A stretch of DNA of 35,001 bases. Source: Pseudomonadaceae bacterium (lineage in GTDB: Bacteria > Pseudomonadota > Gammaproteobacteria > Pseudomonadales > Pseudomonadaceae). The stretch is taken from assembly GCA_030602315.1 (NCBI GenBank), contig JAUVZY010000024.1, forward strand, positions 1 to 35,001, read 5' to 3'. Shown one piece after another: positions 27,235 to 35,001 of the stretch; position 1 is the stretch's first letter; each line of letters begins with the position of its first letter. The position numbers and the translations under genes were made by a program. A model generated the notes under the pieces. That model did no database searches. It was not told where the DNA came from and saw only the letters and a list, made by a program, of their open reading frames with translations.

Positions 27235-29232
27235 ATGCCCAGCCGTCGTGAGCGAGCCAATGCCATCCGCGCACTGAGCATGGACGCCGTGCAGAAAGCC
27301 AACAGTGGCCATCCCGGCGCGCCCATGGGCATGGCGGACATCGCCGAAGTGCTCTGGCGCGACTATCTCAAGCACAACCCGAGCAACCCGCAGTGGGCCG
27401 ACCGCGACCGCTTCGTGCTGTCCAACGGCCACGGCTCGATGCTGATCTATTCGCTGCTGCACCTGACCGGCTACGACCTGTCGATCGATGACCTGAAGAA
27501 CTTCCGCCAGCTGCACAGCCGCACCCCGGGTCACCCCGAGTACGGCTACACCGCGGGTGTCGAGACCACCACCGGCCCGCTCGGCCAGGGCATCGCCAAC
27601 GCCGTGGGCATGGCGGTGGCCGAGAAGGTCATGGCTGCGCAGTTCAACCGCGACGGTCACAACATCGTCGACCACTACACCTATGTGTTCCTCGGCGATG
27701 GCTGCATGATGGAAGGCATCTCCCATGAGGTCTGCTCGCTGGCCGGCACCCTGGGGCTGTCCAAGCTGATCGCCTTCTACGACGACAATGGCATCTCCAT
27801 CGACGGCGAGGTGCACGGCTGGTTCACCGATGACACGCCCAAGCGCTTCGAAGCCTACGGCTGGCAGGTGATCCGCAACGTCAACGGTCACGACGCCGAC
27901 GAAATCAAGATGGCCATCGAGACCGCGCGCAAGAGCGATCAGCCGACGCTGATCTGCTGCAAGACCATCATCGGCTTCGGCTCGCCGAACAAGCAGGGCA
28001 AGGAAGAATGCCACGGCTCCGCGCTGGGCAACGACGAGATCGCCCTGACCCGTGCCAACCTGGGCTGGAATCACGGCCCGTTCGAAATTCCCGCCGAGAT
28101 CTACGCCGAGTGGGACGCCAAGGCGGCCGGTGCCCAGGCCGAAAGCGAGTGGAGCCAGCGCTTCGCCGCCTACGAAGCCGCTCATCCGGAACTGGCCGCC
28201 GAGTTCAAGCGCCGCATGGCCGGTGAGCTGCCGGCCGATTTTGCCGAGAAGGCCTCCGCCTACATCCGCGAGGTGGCCGAGAAGGCCGAGACCATCGCCA
28301 GCCGCAAGGCCAGCCAGAACTGCCTGAACGCGTTCGGCCCGCTGCTGCCGGAACTGCTCGGTGGCTCGGCGGATCTGGCCGGTTCCAACCTGACCCTGTG
28401 GAAGGGCTGCAAGCCGGTGGTGGCCGAGGATGCCTCGGGCAACTACATGTACTACGGCGTGCGCGAATTCGGCATGAGCGCCATGATGAACGGCATCGCC
28501 CTGCACGGCGGTCTGATTCCCTACGGCGCCACGTTCCTGATCTTCATGGAGTACGCGCGCAACGCCGTGCGCATGTCGGCGCTGATGAAGCAGCGGGTGC
28601 TGTATGTGTTCACCCACGATTCCATCGGGCTCGGTGAAGACGGCCCGACCCACCAGCCGATCGAGCAGCTGGCCAGCCTGCGTCTGACCCCCAACCTGGA
28701 CACCTGGCGCCCGGCCGACACCGTCGAATCCGCGGTGGCCTGGAAGTACGCCGTCGAGCGCAAGGACGGCCCGAGTGCCCTGATCTTCTCGCGGCAGAAC
28801 CTGCCGTTCCACGTGCGCGACGGCGAGACCGAGGCGGCTATCGCTCGTGGTGGCTACATCCTCAAGGATTGCCAGGGCGAGCCGGAACTCATCCTGATCG
28901 CCACCGGTTCCGAAGTGAGCCTGGCGGTGCAGGCGGCCGACCAGTTGAGCGCCCAGGGTCGCCGCGTGCGTGTGGTCTCCATGCCGTGCACCAGCGTGTT
29001 CGAGGCCCAGGATGCCGCCTACAAGCAGTCGGTGCTGCCGGTTCAAGTGGGCGCGCGCATCGCCATCGAGGCCGCGCACGCCGACTACTGGTACAAGTAC
29101 GTTGGTCTGGAAGGCCGGGTGATCGGCATGACCACCTTCGGCGAGTCCGCGCCGGCCCATCAGCTGTTCGAGGAATTCGGCTTCACCGTCGAGAACATCC
29201 TCGCGGTGGCCGAGGAGCTGCTGGAAGACTGA
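27235..29232 (+). CDS. tktA: Transketolase
   Basis: Transketolase moves two-carbon units between sugar phosphates in the pentose-phosphate pathway. The 665-residue protein has H26 (NSGHPGAP), H66, H100 (TPGHPE), the TPP/Mg motif GDGCMMEG...DDN (154-185), and the acid of [13 protein letters not shown] in the pyrimidine domain. ATG 27235 follows GCAGGAGAT; longer in-frame starts are upstream of this site and outside the family start. epd, pgk and fba follow on the same strand. Confidence 0.97.
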   Translation: MPSRRERANAIRALSMDAVQKANSGHPGAPMGMADIAEVLWRDYLKHNPSNPQWADRDRFVLSNGHGSMLIYSLLHLTGYDLSIDDLKNFRQLHSRTPGHPEYGYTAGVETTTGPLGQGIANAVGMAVAEKVMAAQFNRDGHNIVDHYTYVFLGDGCMMEGISHEVCSLAGTLGLSKLIAFYDDNGISIDGEVHGWFTDDTPKRFEAYGWQVIRNVNGHDADEIKMAIETARKSDQPTLICCKTIIGFGSPNKQGKEECHGSALGNDEIALTRANLGWNHGPFEIPAEIYAEWDAKAAGAQAESEWSQRFAAYEAAHPELAAEFKRRMAGELPADFAEKASAYIREVAEKAETIASRKASQNCLNAFGPLLPELLGGSADLAGSNLTLWKGCKPVVAEDASGNYMYYGVREFGMSAMMNGIALHGGLIPYGATFLIFMEYARNAVRMSALMKQRVLYVFTHDSIGLGEDGPTHQPIEQLASLRLTPNLDTWRPADTVESAVAWKYAVERKDGPSALIFSRQNLPFHVRDGETEAAIARGGYILKDCQGEPELILIATGSEVSLAVQAADQLSAQGRRVRVVSMPCTSVFEAQDAAYKQSVLPVQVGARIAIEAAHADYWYKYVGLEGRVIGMTTFGESAPAHQLFEEFGFTVENILAVAEELLED

Positions 29233-29290
29233 TCGCGACGCCGGGCGGCCGACCTCGGTCAGCCACCCGGCGTACCTCCACCTTCCGTAG

Positions 29291-29321
29291 GGTGGACTAA
29301 CCCGCACCGCGGTTTTCCACC
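29291..29321. repeat. GGTGGA...TCCACC inverted repeat between tktA and epd
   Basis: GTAGGGTGGACTAACC is followed by GCGGTTTTCCACC. The arms pair with one bulge. It shares the GTAGGGTGGA start and CCACC end with the repeat at 20062, so it is a third, diverged copy of that family. Confidence 0.5.
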
Positions 29322-29331
29322 GCCAGGGTCA

Positions 29332-30402
29332 ATGAATCCAATGGCCAACGCCCGTCCCTATCGCGTCGCCCTGAACGGCTACGGCCGGATCGGCCGCTGT
29401 GTGCTGCGCGCTTATCACGAGCGCGGGGCCGGTTTCCCCTTCGAATTCGTTGCGCTCAATGATCTGGCTGACATGGCCAGCCTGGAATACCTCACCCGCT
29501 TCGACTCGACCCACGGCCGCTTTCCCGGCGAGGTGCGCGTCGAGGGCGACAGCTTGTGCCTGAACGGCCAGCGCGTGCAGGTGCTGCGGGTACCGGAGCC
29601 TGAAGGAATCGACTGGCCGGCGCTGGGCGTCGATCTGGTGCTGGAGTGTTCCGGGGCCTACCACTCGCGCGCCGACGGGCAGCGCTTTCTCGACGCCGGT
29701 GCGCCGCGGGTGCTGTTTTCCCAGCCGATGGCCTGCGAGACGGCGGTCGATGCCACCATCGTCATGGGGGTCAATCAGCAGGTCCTGCGAGGCGCCGAGC
29801 GGTTGGTGTCCAACGCCTCCTGCACCACCAATTGCGGCGTGCCGCTGCTCAAATTGCTCAATGAGACGGTGGGACTCGATTACGTGTCCATCACCACCAT
29901 CCACTCGGCGATGAACGACCAGCCGGTGATCGACGCCTACCACCATGAGGACCTGCGCCGCACGCGCTCGGCCTTCCAGTCGGTGATTCCGGTATCCACC
30001 GGGCTGGCCCGTGGAATCGAGCGCCTGCTGCCGGAACTCTCGGGGCGAATCCAGGCCAAAGCGGTGCGGGTACCGACGGTCAATGTCTCCTGCCTGGATA
30101 TCACCCTGCAGACGGCCAGGGACACCGATGCCAGCGAGATCAACCGGATCCTGCGCTCGGCTGCGGCAGCCGGGCCGCTGGCCGGTTTGATCGGCTACAC
30201 CGAATTGCCTCACGCCAGCTGTGATTTCAACCATGACCCGCACTCGGCCATCGTCGACGGCAGTCTGACGCGGGCCTCGGGGCCGCGTCTGGTGAACCTG
30301 CTGGCCTGGTTCGACAACGAGTGGGGCTTTGCCAACCGCATGCTCGAAGTGGCCGAGCTATACCTGAACACCGCACATCGCCAGACCGACCGTCACGCCT
30401 GA
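29332..30402 (+). CDS. epd: Erythrose-4-phosphate dehydrogenase Epd
   Basis: Epd oxidises erythrose-4-phosphate to 4-phosphoerythronate for pyridoxal phosphate synthesis. The 356-residue protein has NAD-binding NGYGRIGR (15-22) and catalytic C164 (NASCTTNC). It carries the Epd-type HSAMNDQPVIDAYHHEDLRR in place of the GAPDH pattern, and this decides Epd over GapA. The start at 29332 has a weak AGGG site; ATG 29341 (MANARPY) is the alternative. pgk follows after 45 bp, as in E. coli and P. aeruginosa. Confidence 0.93.
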   Translation: MNPMANARPYRVALNGYGRIGRCVLRAYHERGAGFPFEFVALNDLADMASLEYLTRFDSTHGRFPGEVRVEGDSLCLNGQRVQVLRVPEPEGIDWPALGVDLVLECSGAYHSRADGQRFLDAGAPRVLFSQPMACETAVDATIVMGVNQQVLRGAERLVSNASCTTNCGVPLLKLLNETVGLDYVSITTIHSAMNDQPVIDAYHHEDLRRTRSAFQSVIPVSTGLARGIERLLPELSGRIQAKAVRVPTVNVSCLDITLQTARDTDASEINRILRSAAAAGPLAGLIGYTELPHASCDFNHDPHSAIVDGSLTRASGPRLVNLLAWFDNEWGFANRMLEVAELYLNTAHRQTDRHA

Positions 30403-30447
30403 AGCGGACACTGCCGTATTTCGATTAGGGAAAATAAGGAAGATCTC

Positions 30448-31611
30448 ATGACCGTATTGAAGATGACCGACCTCGACCTCCAGGGTAAGCGCGTGCTGAT
30501 CCGCGAGGACCTCAACGTTCCGGTGAAGGACGGTGTGGTGAAGAGCGATGCACGCATCGTGGCGTCCCTGCCGACCATCAAGCTGGCGCTGGAGAAAGGC
30601 GCGGCGGTGATGGTGTGTTCGCACCTGGGGCGTCCGACCGAGGGCGAGTTCTCCGCCGAAAACAGCCTGCAGCCGGTGGCCGACTACCTGTCCAAGGCCC
30701 TCGGCCGCGAGGTGCCGCTGGTCAAGGATTACCTCGGCGGCGTCGAGCTGCAGCCGGGGCAGGTCGTGCTGTTCGAGAACGTGCGCTTTAACAAGGGCGA
30801 GAAGAAGAATGCCGACGAGCTGGCGCAGCAGTACGCGGCCCTGTGCGACGTATTCGTGATGGACGCTTTCGGCACCGCTCACCGCGCCGAAGGTTCGACT
30901 CACGGCGTAGCCAAGTTCGCCAAGGTCGCCTGTGCCGGTCCGCTGCTGGCTGCCGAGCTGGACGCGCTGGGCAAGGCGCTGGGCAACCCGGCGCGCCCGA
31001 TGGCCGCCATCGTCGCCGGCTCCAAGGTTTCCACCAAGCTGGATGTGCTCAATTCCCTGTCGCAGATCTGCGACCAGCTGATCGTCGGTGGCGGCATCGC
31101 CAATACCTTCCTCGCCGCGGCGGGCTACAAGGTCGGCAAGTCCCTGCACGAAGCCGAACTGCTGGATACCGCCAAGGCCATCGCCGCCAAGGTCAGCGTG
31201 CCGTTGCCGGTGGACGTGGTGGTGGCCAAAGCCTTCGCCGAAGACGCCGAAGCCACGGTCAAGGGCATCGATGAAGTCGCCGACGACGACATGATTCTGG
31301 ACATCGGCCCGAAGACTGCCGCCCAGTTCGCCGAACTGCTCAAGTCGAGCAAGACCATCCTGTGGAACGGTCCGGTGGGCGTGTTCGAATTCGACCAGTT
31401 CGGCAACGGCACCAAGGCGCTCGCCCAGGCCATCGCCGAGAGCCCGGCGTTCTCCATCGCCGGTGGCGGCGACACCCTGGCGGCGATCGACAAGTACGGC
31501 GTGGCCGAGCAGATTTCCTATATCTCCACGGGTGGCGGCGCCTTCCTCGAGTTCGTCGAGGGCAAGGTGCTGCCGGCGGTCGAGGTGCTGGAACAGCGCG
31601 CGGCGCAGTAA
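30448..31611 (+). CDS. pgk: Phosphoglycerate kinase
   Basis: Pgk makes ATP from 1,3-bisphosphoglycerate. The 387-residue monomer has [14 protein letters not shown], the CSHLGRP substrate motif, [22 protein letters not shown] and the C-terminal [12 protein letters not shown] with [17 protein letters not shown] precedes the ATG. An 11-bp hairpin follows its stop. Confidence 0.98.
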   Translation: MTVLKMTDLDLQGKRVLIREDLNVPVKDGVVKSDARIVASLPTIKLALEKGAAVMVCSHLGRPTEGEFSAENSLQPVADYLSKALGREVPLVKDYLGGVELQPGQVVLFENVRFNKGEKKNADELAQQYAALCDVFVMDAFGTAHRAEGSTHGVAKFAKVACAGPLLAAELDALGKALGNPARPMAAIVAGSKVSTKLDVLNSLSQICDQLIVGGGIANTFLAAAGYKVGKSLHEAELLDTAKAIAAKVSVPLPVDVVVAKAFAEDAEATVKGIDEVADDDMILDIGPKTAAQFAELLKSSKTILWNGPVGVFEFDQFGNGTKALAQAIAESPAFSIAGGGDTLAAIDKYGVAEQISYISTGGGAFLEFVEGKVLPAVEVLEQRAAQ

Positions 31612-31617
31612 GTACCG

Positions 31618-31645
31618 GCCCGTGGCGGTCCCGGCCGCCACGGGC
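31618..31645. other. Stable hairpin after pgk
   Basis: GCCCGTGGCGG and CCGCCACGGGC form a perfect 11-bp stem with a 6-nt loop directly after the pgk stop. No T tract follows, so it is more likely a stability or processing element than a complete terminator. Confidence 0.5.
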
Positions 31646-31674
31646 GCATGCCTGGTCTGGGCGAGGAGGCGGTG

Positions 31675-32019
31675 ATGGGCATGACTCTGATGCGCACGTT
31701 TGCGCTCTTGCTCATGCTGCTGGCGGTTGCGGGCTGCGCGGGGCAGCCGAGTTCCGAGGCGCGCTTCACCCGATGGAAATGCCAGCATCCTTCATTCATC
31801 GATTGGCGCTACCTTGATGCGGGGCAGCGTGAGATGGAGCTGCGGATCGCCGGCAGCGAACGATTGTTTCGTTTACGCAGGGAACCTGCCACGGTCGGCA
31901 CTTTCTATAGCGACGGCGTAATCGCCCTTCATCGCCGAGGCACTGAAGCCCTGGTCTATCGACTGGCGGACGACCACGTCCTGGCCATGGCTTGCCGGGC
32001 TTCGTTGATAAACCTCTGA
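31675..32019 (+). CDS. MliC-like lipoprotein
   Basis: The 114-residue protein has a lipoprotein signal (FALLLMLLAVAGC lipobox). A beta-rich domain follows: KCQHPSFIDWRY, REMELRIAGSERLFRLRRE, VGTFYSDGVIALHRRGTEALVYR, and a closing Cys (MACRASLINL). This resembles MliC/PliC C-type lysozyme inhibitors, in which two cysteines form a disulphide. ATG 31675 follows GAGGAGG. A gene of this kind lies between pgk and fba in P. aeruginosa. The inhibitor role is not proven by the sequence. Confidence 0.72.
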   Translation: MGMTLMRTFALLLMLLAVAGCAGQPSSEARFTRWKCQHPSFIDWRYLDAGQREMELRIAGSERLFRLRREPATVGTFYSDGVIALHRRGTEALVYRLADDHVLAMACRASLINL

Positions 32020-32071
32020 GGGCTACCCGCGCCCGGCTATGTCAACGGCTGGTTTTTCGGCTACCGATCTC

Positions 32072-32077
32072 TACAAT
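32072..32077 (+). promoter_or_regulatory. Possible -10 box for fba
   Basis: TACAAT lies about 88 bp before fba but lacks a good -35. It is followed by a GCCTGCC/GGCAGGC hairpin at 32107-32125 in the leader. Confidence 0.35.
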
Positions 32078-32164
32078 GCCGCGCCCAGCCGTAACGCTTG
32101 AACAACGCCTGCCTGTGGGGCAGGCTTCGAAAATTCAGGATTCTTTCCGGGAGACAGGAAAAAC

Positions 32165-33229
32165 ATGGCACTCATCAGCATGCGCCAGTTGCTCGATCAC
32201 GCTGCCGAGTTCGGTTATGGCGTGCCGGCTTTCAATGTCAACAACCTCGAGCAGATGCGCGCGATCATGGAAGCGGCTGATAAGACCGACTCCCCGGTGA
32301 TCGTCCAGGCATCCGCCGGTGCCCGCAAATACGCCGGTGCGCCTTTCCTCCGTCACCTGATTCTCGCCGCGATCGAAGAGTTCCCGCACATTCCGGTGTG
32401 CATGCACCAGGACCACGGCACCAGTCCGGCAGTCTGCCAGCGCTCCATCCAGCTCGGCTTCAGCTCGGTGATGATGGACGGCTCGCTCGGCGAAGACGGC
32501 AAGACGCCGACCGATTACGAGTACAACGTGCGGGTAACTCGCCAGGTGGTCGAGATGGCGCATGCCTGCGGTGTCTCCGTCGAGGGTGAGCTGGGTTGCC
32601 TGGGTAGCCTGGAAACCGGCATGGCCGGCGAGGAAGACGGCATCGGCGCCGAAGGCGTGCTGGATCACAGCCAGCTTCTGACCGATCCGGAAGAAGCCGC
32701 CGACTTCGTCAAGAAGACCGGCGTGGATGCCCTGGCCATCGCCATCGGCACCAGCCACGGTGCGTACAAGTTCACCAAGCCGCCGACCGGCGACACCCTG
32801 TCGATCCAGCGCATCAAGGAAATTCACGCTCGGATCCCCGATACCCACCTGGTGATGCACGGCTCCTCGTCTGTTCCGCAGGAATGGCTGAAGATCATCA
32901 ACCAGTACGGCGGAGAGATCGGCGAGACCTATGGTGTGCCGGTCGAGGAGATCGTCGAAGGCATCAAGTACGGCGTGCGCAAGGTGAATATCGACACCGA
33001 CCTGCGCCTGGCTTCGACGGGGGCGATCCGCGAGTTTCTGGCCAAGAATCCGGCTGAATTCGATCCGCGCAAGTACTTCGCCAAGACGGTCACGGCGATG
33101 CGCGATGTCTGCGTCGCCCGCTACGAAGCATTCGGCACCGCTGGTAATGCCAGCAAGATCAAGGCTATCTCCTTGGATGCCATGTCGATGCGCTATATCA
33201 AGGGTGAGCTGGACCCCAAGGTCAACTGA
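32165..33229 (+). CDS. fba: Class II fructose-1,6-bisphosphate aldolase
   Basis: The 354-residue zinc-dependent aldolase has GVPAFNVNN, the metal-binding CMHQDHGTS, the [12 protein letters not shown] loop, the [12 protein letters not shown] motif, VMHGSSSVP and [14 protein letters not shown]. The form and length match the P. aeruginosa fda/fba gene downstream of pgk. GGGAGACAGG precedes the ATG, and a very strong terminator follows. Confidence 0.97.
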   Translation: MALISMRQLLDHAAEFGYGVPAFNVNNLEQMRAIMEAADKTDSPVIVQASAGARKYAGAPFLRHLILAAIEEFPHIPVCMHQDHGTSPAVCQRSIQLGFSSVMMDGSLGEDGKTPTDYEYNVRVTRQVVEMAHACGVSVEGELGCLGSLETGMAGEEDGIGAEGVLDHSQLLTDPEEAADFVKKTGVDALAIAIGTSHGAYKFTKPPTGDTLSIQRIKEIHARIPDTHLVMHGSSSVPQEWLKIINQYGGEIGETYGVPVEEIVEGIKYGVRKVNIDTDLRLASTGAIREFLAKNPAEFDPRKYFAKTVTAMRDVCVARYEAFGTAGNASKIKAISLDAMSMRYIKGELDPKVN

Positions 33230-33241
33230 TTCGCGCGCTCG

Positions 33242-33278
33242 AAAAAAGCCCGGGATGCTCAGCATCCCGGGCTTTTTT
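33242..33278. terminator. Bidirectional terminator between fba and the response regulator gene
   Basis: AAAAAA, GCCCGGGATGC, loop TCA, GCATCCCGGGC, TTTTTT: an 11-bp perfect stem with flanking A and T runs, placed between converging genes. Confidence 0.95.
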
Positions 33279-33281
33279 GTT

Positions 33282-33650
33282 TTAAGCCAGAAGCGCTTTG
33301 ATTTCCCGGTGCAGGGTCGCCAAGGAAAAGGGCTTGCAGAGCACCGGCGCCGATTGCGCGACCGCGCTGCCGGTTTCCTCGATTTCAACCGGATAGCCGC
33401 TGATGAAGATCACTTTCAAATCCGGGCGTAGCTTGAGTGCAGGCTCGGCGATCATGACGCCGGTCACCCCGTCCGGCAGTCGGTAATCAGTCAACAGCAC
33501 ATCAAGCTGGGGCCGGGTGGCCAGAATCTCAAAGGCACGGGTTGAGCTGCCAGCCTCAAGCACCTGATAGCCCTCTTCACACAGGAAGTCAGCCAGCAAC
33601 TGGCGAATAGGCGGTTCATCTTCAACGATCAGGACGGTCTTGGAAGTCAT
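33282..33650 (-). CDS. Single-domain response regulator
   Basis: The 122-residue protein is a CheY-like receiver alone: acidic pocket E10/D11, phospho-acceptor D55 (LLTDYRLPDG), S84 (FISGY) and K106 (CKPFS). It has no output domain, so it probably works through protein-protein contacts or in a phosphorelay; the partner kinase is not in the window. ATG 33650 was chosen; a TTG two codons upstream is an alternative. It stands divergent from a sigma54-driven gene. Confidence 0.9.
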   Translation of the reverse strand: MTSKTVLIVEDEPPIRQLLADFLCEEGYQVLEAGSSTRAFEILATRPQLDVLLTDYRLPDGVTGVMIAEPALKLRPDLKVIFISGYPVEIEETGSAVAQSAPVLCKPFSLATLHREIKALLA

Positions 33651-33768
33651 GGTCAACTCGTGATCTGGAGCGTGGCGTTCGGTCGTGGCAGTCCTTCGGA
33701 TTGGATGCGGGTCGCTGAGCTTGGTTCGCTGGCCGTCTCCTCTCCCAGGCTGTCGGGCCAGTCACAAT

Positions 33769-33782
33769 GCATCGCACGATGC
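33769..33782. promoter_or_regulatory. Palindrome upstream of the 33868 sigma54 promoter
   Basis: GCATCG-CA-CGATGC is a perfect inverted repeat centred about 118 bp before the predicted start, where an enhancer-binding protein site would be expected. The activator is unknown; it is not a NifA-type site. No other signal is evident in 33651-33867. Confidence 0.4.
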
Positions 33783-33867
33783 GCTCGATCATGCATCTTG
33801 CACGTCGCCGATCGGGAGAATCGCTCTAGATTGCCCGTTTTACGTGGCATTTTTAAGACAACCCTGT

Positions 33868-33883
33868 TGGCACGCTCCCTGCT
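33868..33883 (+). promoter_or_regulatory. sigma54 promoter of the DUF3509-like gene
   Basis: TGGCACGCTCCCTGCT matches TGGCACG-N4-TTGCT at all but one position (C for T in the -12 box), with GG and GC 10 bp apart. The start would be near 33894, about 32 bp before the ATG. Confidence 0.78.
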
Positions 33884-33925
33884 CTCCGGAGGGGCAGACG
33901 TAAGACCCGAACGGGAGACATAACA

Positions 33926-34204
33926 ATGAAACTTGCGGAAAAAACCCTTGTTGCTGCCTTTCCTGAACTGAAGGTTCTCACCGCCAGACGGCCAGATGGC
34001 GGTCTGTTATTGATGCTCAGCCACGAAGACAAGGAAGTGGCCCGCCGAGCCATATCTGCGGGGCAGGCGCAGTCGAGTGTGCAGCTCGAATGGGTGATCA
34101 GTTCCATTCGGCGGGACCTGGCGCTCGAAGCGGGAATGCCTCCTGCGATTGCACATCTACAGAGTCAGAGTCGGACGGCCTTGCCTACCTACGAATATCT
34201 GTAA
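33926..34204 (+). CDS. Small DUF3509-like protein
   Basis: The 92-residue protein resembles the DUF3509 proteins of Pseudomonas: short, soluble, with an N-terminal domain (LKVLTARRPDGGLLLML) and a SIRRDLALEAGMPPAIAHL helix. Function unknown. GGGAG precedes ATG 33926 by 8 bp. Its sigma54 promoter ties it to nitrogen, stress or motility control. An 8-bp hairpin (34212-34236) follows and separates it from the hemerythrin gene, which may be co-transcribed. Confidence 0.75.
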   Translation: MKLAEKTLVAAFPELKVLTARRPDGGLLLMLSHEDKEVARRAISAGQAQSSVQLEWVISSIRRDLALEAGMPPAIAHLQSQSRTALPTYEYL

Positions 34205-34211
34205 TTGCGAA

Positions 34212-34236
34212 GGCCGCTGCCAGTCTGCCAGCGGCC
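34212..34236 (+). other. Hairpin between DUF3509-like and hemerythrin genes
   Basis: GGCCGCTG and CAGCGGCC pair over a 9-nt loop; there is no T run. It may attenuate read-through or protect the upstream 3' end. Confidence 0.45.
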
Positions 34237-34254
34237 CATGCATCGGGAGCCATC

Positions 34255-34713
34255 ATGAACGCGATTGAACTGCTGACCAAAGACCATGAGCAAGTGAGGC
34301 ACTTGCTGCAACGCCTGAGCGAAACGACCAATCGGGCCAGCAAGCTGCGCCCCGAACTCCTGGAAAAGTTGGAGCGCTTGGTGGCCGTCCATACCCGGCT
34401 CGAAGAGCAGCTCCTATACCCTCGGCTGAAAGAGGCGGGGGGCGAGGACGCGGCGATCATGTATTACGAAGCCAAGGAGGAGCACCGGGCGGTCGATTCT
34501 CTGGTGCTGCCGGATTTGAAGAATACCGAGCCAACCAGCGAGGAGTTCGCGGGCAGAGTGAAGGTCTGCAAGGAGCTGTTGGAACACCATGTGGAGGAAG
34601 AGGAGAAAGAGCTCTTCCCGTGCGCCGAGCAGCTGCTGGGTAAGGAAGGACTGGAGAAGCTTGGCGAAGAAATGCAGGCGCTGAAGAGGCAGCTGCAGGC
34701 CGAGCATGAGTGA
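34255..34713 (+). CDS. Hemerythrin HHE domain protein
   Basis: The 152-residue four-helix protein has hemerythrin-like iron ligands: KDHEQVRHLL (H11, with H16), VHTRLEEQLLYP (H46, E50), EEHRAVDSLV and LEHHVEEEEKELFP. It may bind a di-iron centre for oxygen, NO or iron sensing. ATG 34255 has GGGAG upstream. Either co-transcribed with the sigma54-driven gene upstream or separately expressed; no clear promoter lies in the 50-bp gap. Confidence 0.88.
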   Translation: MNAIELLTKDHEQVRHLLQRLSETTNRASKLRPELLEKLERLVAVHTRLEEQLLYPRLKEAGGEDAAIMYYEAKEEHRAVDSLVLPDLKNTEPTSEEFAGRVKVCKELLEHHVEEEEKELFPCAEQLLGKEGLEKLGEEMQALKRQLQAEHE

Positions 34714-34756
34714 GATTGTCGAGTTCTTCCGACGCGCGGGTGGCCACCTTCCATCA

Positions 34757-34769
34757 AATCAATGACTTA
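34757..34769 (+). promoter_or_regulatory. IHF-type site upstream of tandem promoters
   Basis: AATCAATGACTTA matches WATCAA-N4-TTR and lies 16 bp upstream of a sigma70 promoter, followed by an A-rich stretch that looks like an UP element. Confidence 0.5.
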
Positions 34770-34784
34770 CGCTTAAAAAACCGC

Positions 34785-34812
34785 TTGCAGTGGTTTGGGA
34801 TTTGCGTAGAAT
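34785..34812 (+). promoter_or_regulatory. sigma70 promoter, probable rRNA operon P1
   Basis: TTGCAG (34785-34790), 16-bp spacer, TAGAAT (34807-34812), then ATGCGCGGC. The GC-rich discriminator and A-rich upstream tract fit a stable-RNA promoter. It points out of the window. Confidence 0.7.
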
Positions 34813-34889
34813 GCGCGGCACTTCCGGTGAGGCAGACGCTGAACTGGAGGTGCCGAAAGCGGCGTAGCGATGTTGGTGGTGGAGAGGTG

Positions 34890-34917
34890 TTGACAGCAAG
34901 ATGGTTTGCTGTAAGAT
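34890..34917 (+). promoter_or_regulatory. sigma70 promoter, probable rRNA operon P2
   Basis: TTGACA (34890-34895), 16-bp spacer, TAAGAT (34912-34917), then CGCCTCCCGC. The consensus -35 and GC discriminator are typical of Pseudomonas rRNA promoters. Confidence 0.78.
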
Positions 34918-34993
34918 TCGCCTCCCGCTGACGAGATCGGAAGGTTGGTTCGGCGGCAAGCGGTTGAGTAGAAAAGAAAATTTCGAAAAACGC

Positions 34994-35001
34994 TTGACAG
35001 G
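34994..35001 (+). promoter_or_regulatory. Truncated third sigma70 promoter at window end
   Basis: A consensus TTGACA (34994-34999) follows a long A/T tract (34970-34990) and is cut by the window end. It is the -35 of a third tandem promoter; the downstream gene, probably 16S rRNA, is outside. Confidence 0.6.

Noticed and set aside
29332..30402. Glyceraldehyde-3-phosphate dehydrogenase
   Set aside because: The HSAMNDQPVIDAYHH segment and position before pgk fit erythrose-4-phosphate dehydrogenase, not GapA.

Overview
The window is a 35-kb piece of a high-GC gammaproteobacterial chromosome, almost certainly from a nitrogen-fixing member of the Pseudomonadaceae (Pseudomonas or Azotobacter group). 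The left half carries the nif gene order known from Azotobacter vinelandii and diazotrophic Pseudomonas stutzeri. The right half carries core Pseudomonas genes (rhlE2-metF-ahcY, metK-tktA-epd-pgk-fba). I cannot settle the species from sequence alone.

Nif region, 1-16763. A sigma54 promoter at 23-38 precedes a first operon: nifE, nifN, nifX, a NifX-associated DUF269 gene, a DUF683-like gene, a nif-type 2[4Fe-4S] ferredoxin, a Shethna-I type [2Fe-2S] ferredoxin, then four little-known genes (TPR-like helical protein, unknown, DUF4213/DUF364, unknown). A 510-bp divergent control region (7318-7827) separates it from the second operon. That region holds three TGT-N10-ACA NifA sites, two IHF-type sites and two opposed sigma54 promoters. 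One promoter drives a small Nif11-family gene leftward. The other drives iscA-nif, nifU, nifS, nifV, cysE1, a second TPR-like gene, nifW, nifZ, nifM and clpX2 rightward, ending at a terminator at 16008-16036. nifF has its own NifA site, IHF site and sigma54 promoter. Together these genes scaffold FeMo-co (NifEN, NifX), make and deliver Fe-S clusters (IscA, NifU, NifS, with CysE1 supplying cysteine precursor), make homocitrate (NifV), mature the nitrogenase proteins (NifM, NifZ, NifW, a dedicated ClpX) and supply electrons (ferredoxins, NifF). nifHDK and nifB are not in the window.

Housekeeping region, 16847-33278. On the minus strand ahcY (behind an S-adenosylhomocysteine riboswitch), metF and rhlE2 follow each other. 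On the plus strand are a cytochrome c'-like lipoprotein, a YadGH-like ABC exporter and a DUF2780 protein. metK is translationally coupled to an ArsR-methyltransferase regulator with a perfect palindrome just upstream. Then come tktA, epd, pgk, a MliC-like lipoprotein and class II fba. Both the SAM cycle and lower carbon metabolism are therefore represented.

Right end, 33279-35001. A single-domain response regulator (minus strand) stands divergent from a DUF3509-like gene that has a near-consensus sigma54 promoter. A hemerythrin-like gene follows. The last 290 bp hold tandem strong sigma70 promoters pointing out of the window, of the kind that precede an rRNA operon.

No insertion sequence, transposase, integrase, tRNA or CRISPR array was seen. 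The nif block meets the core genome only through a symmetric terminator between nifF and rhlE2.
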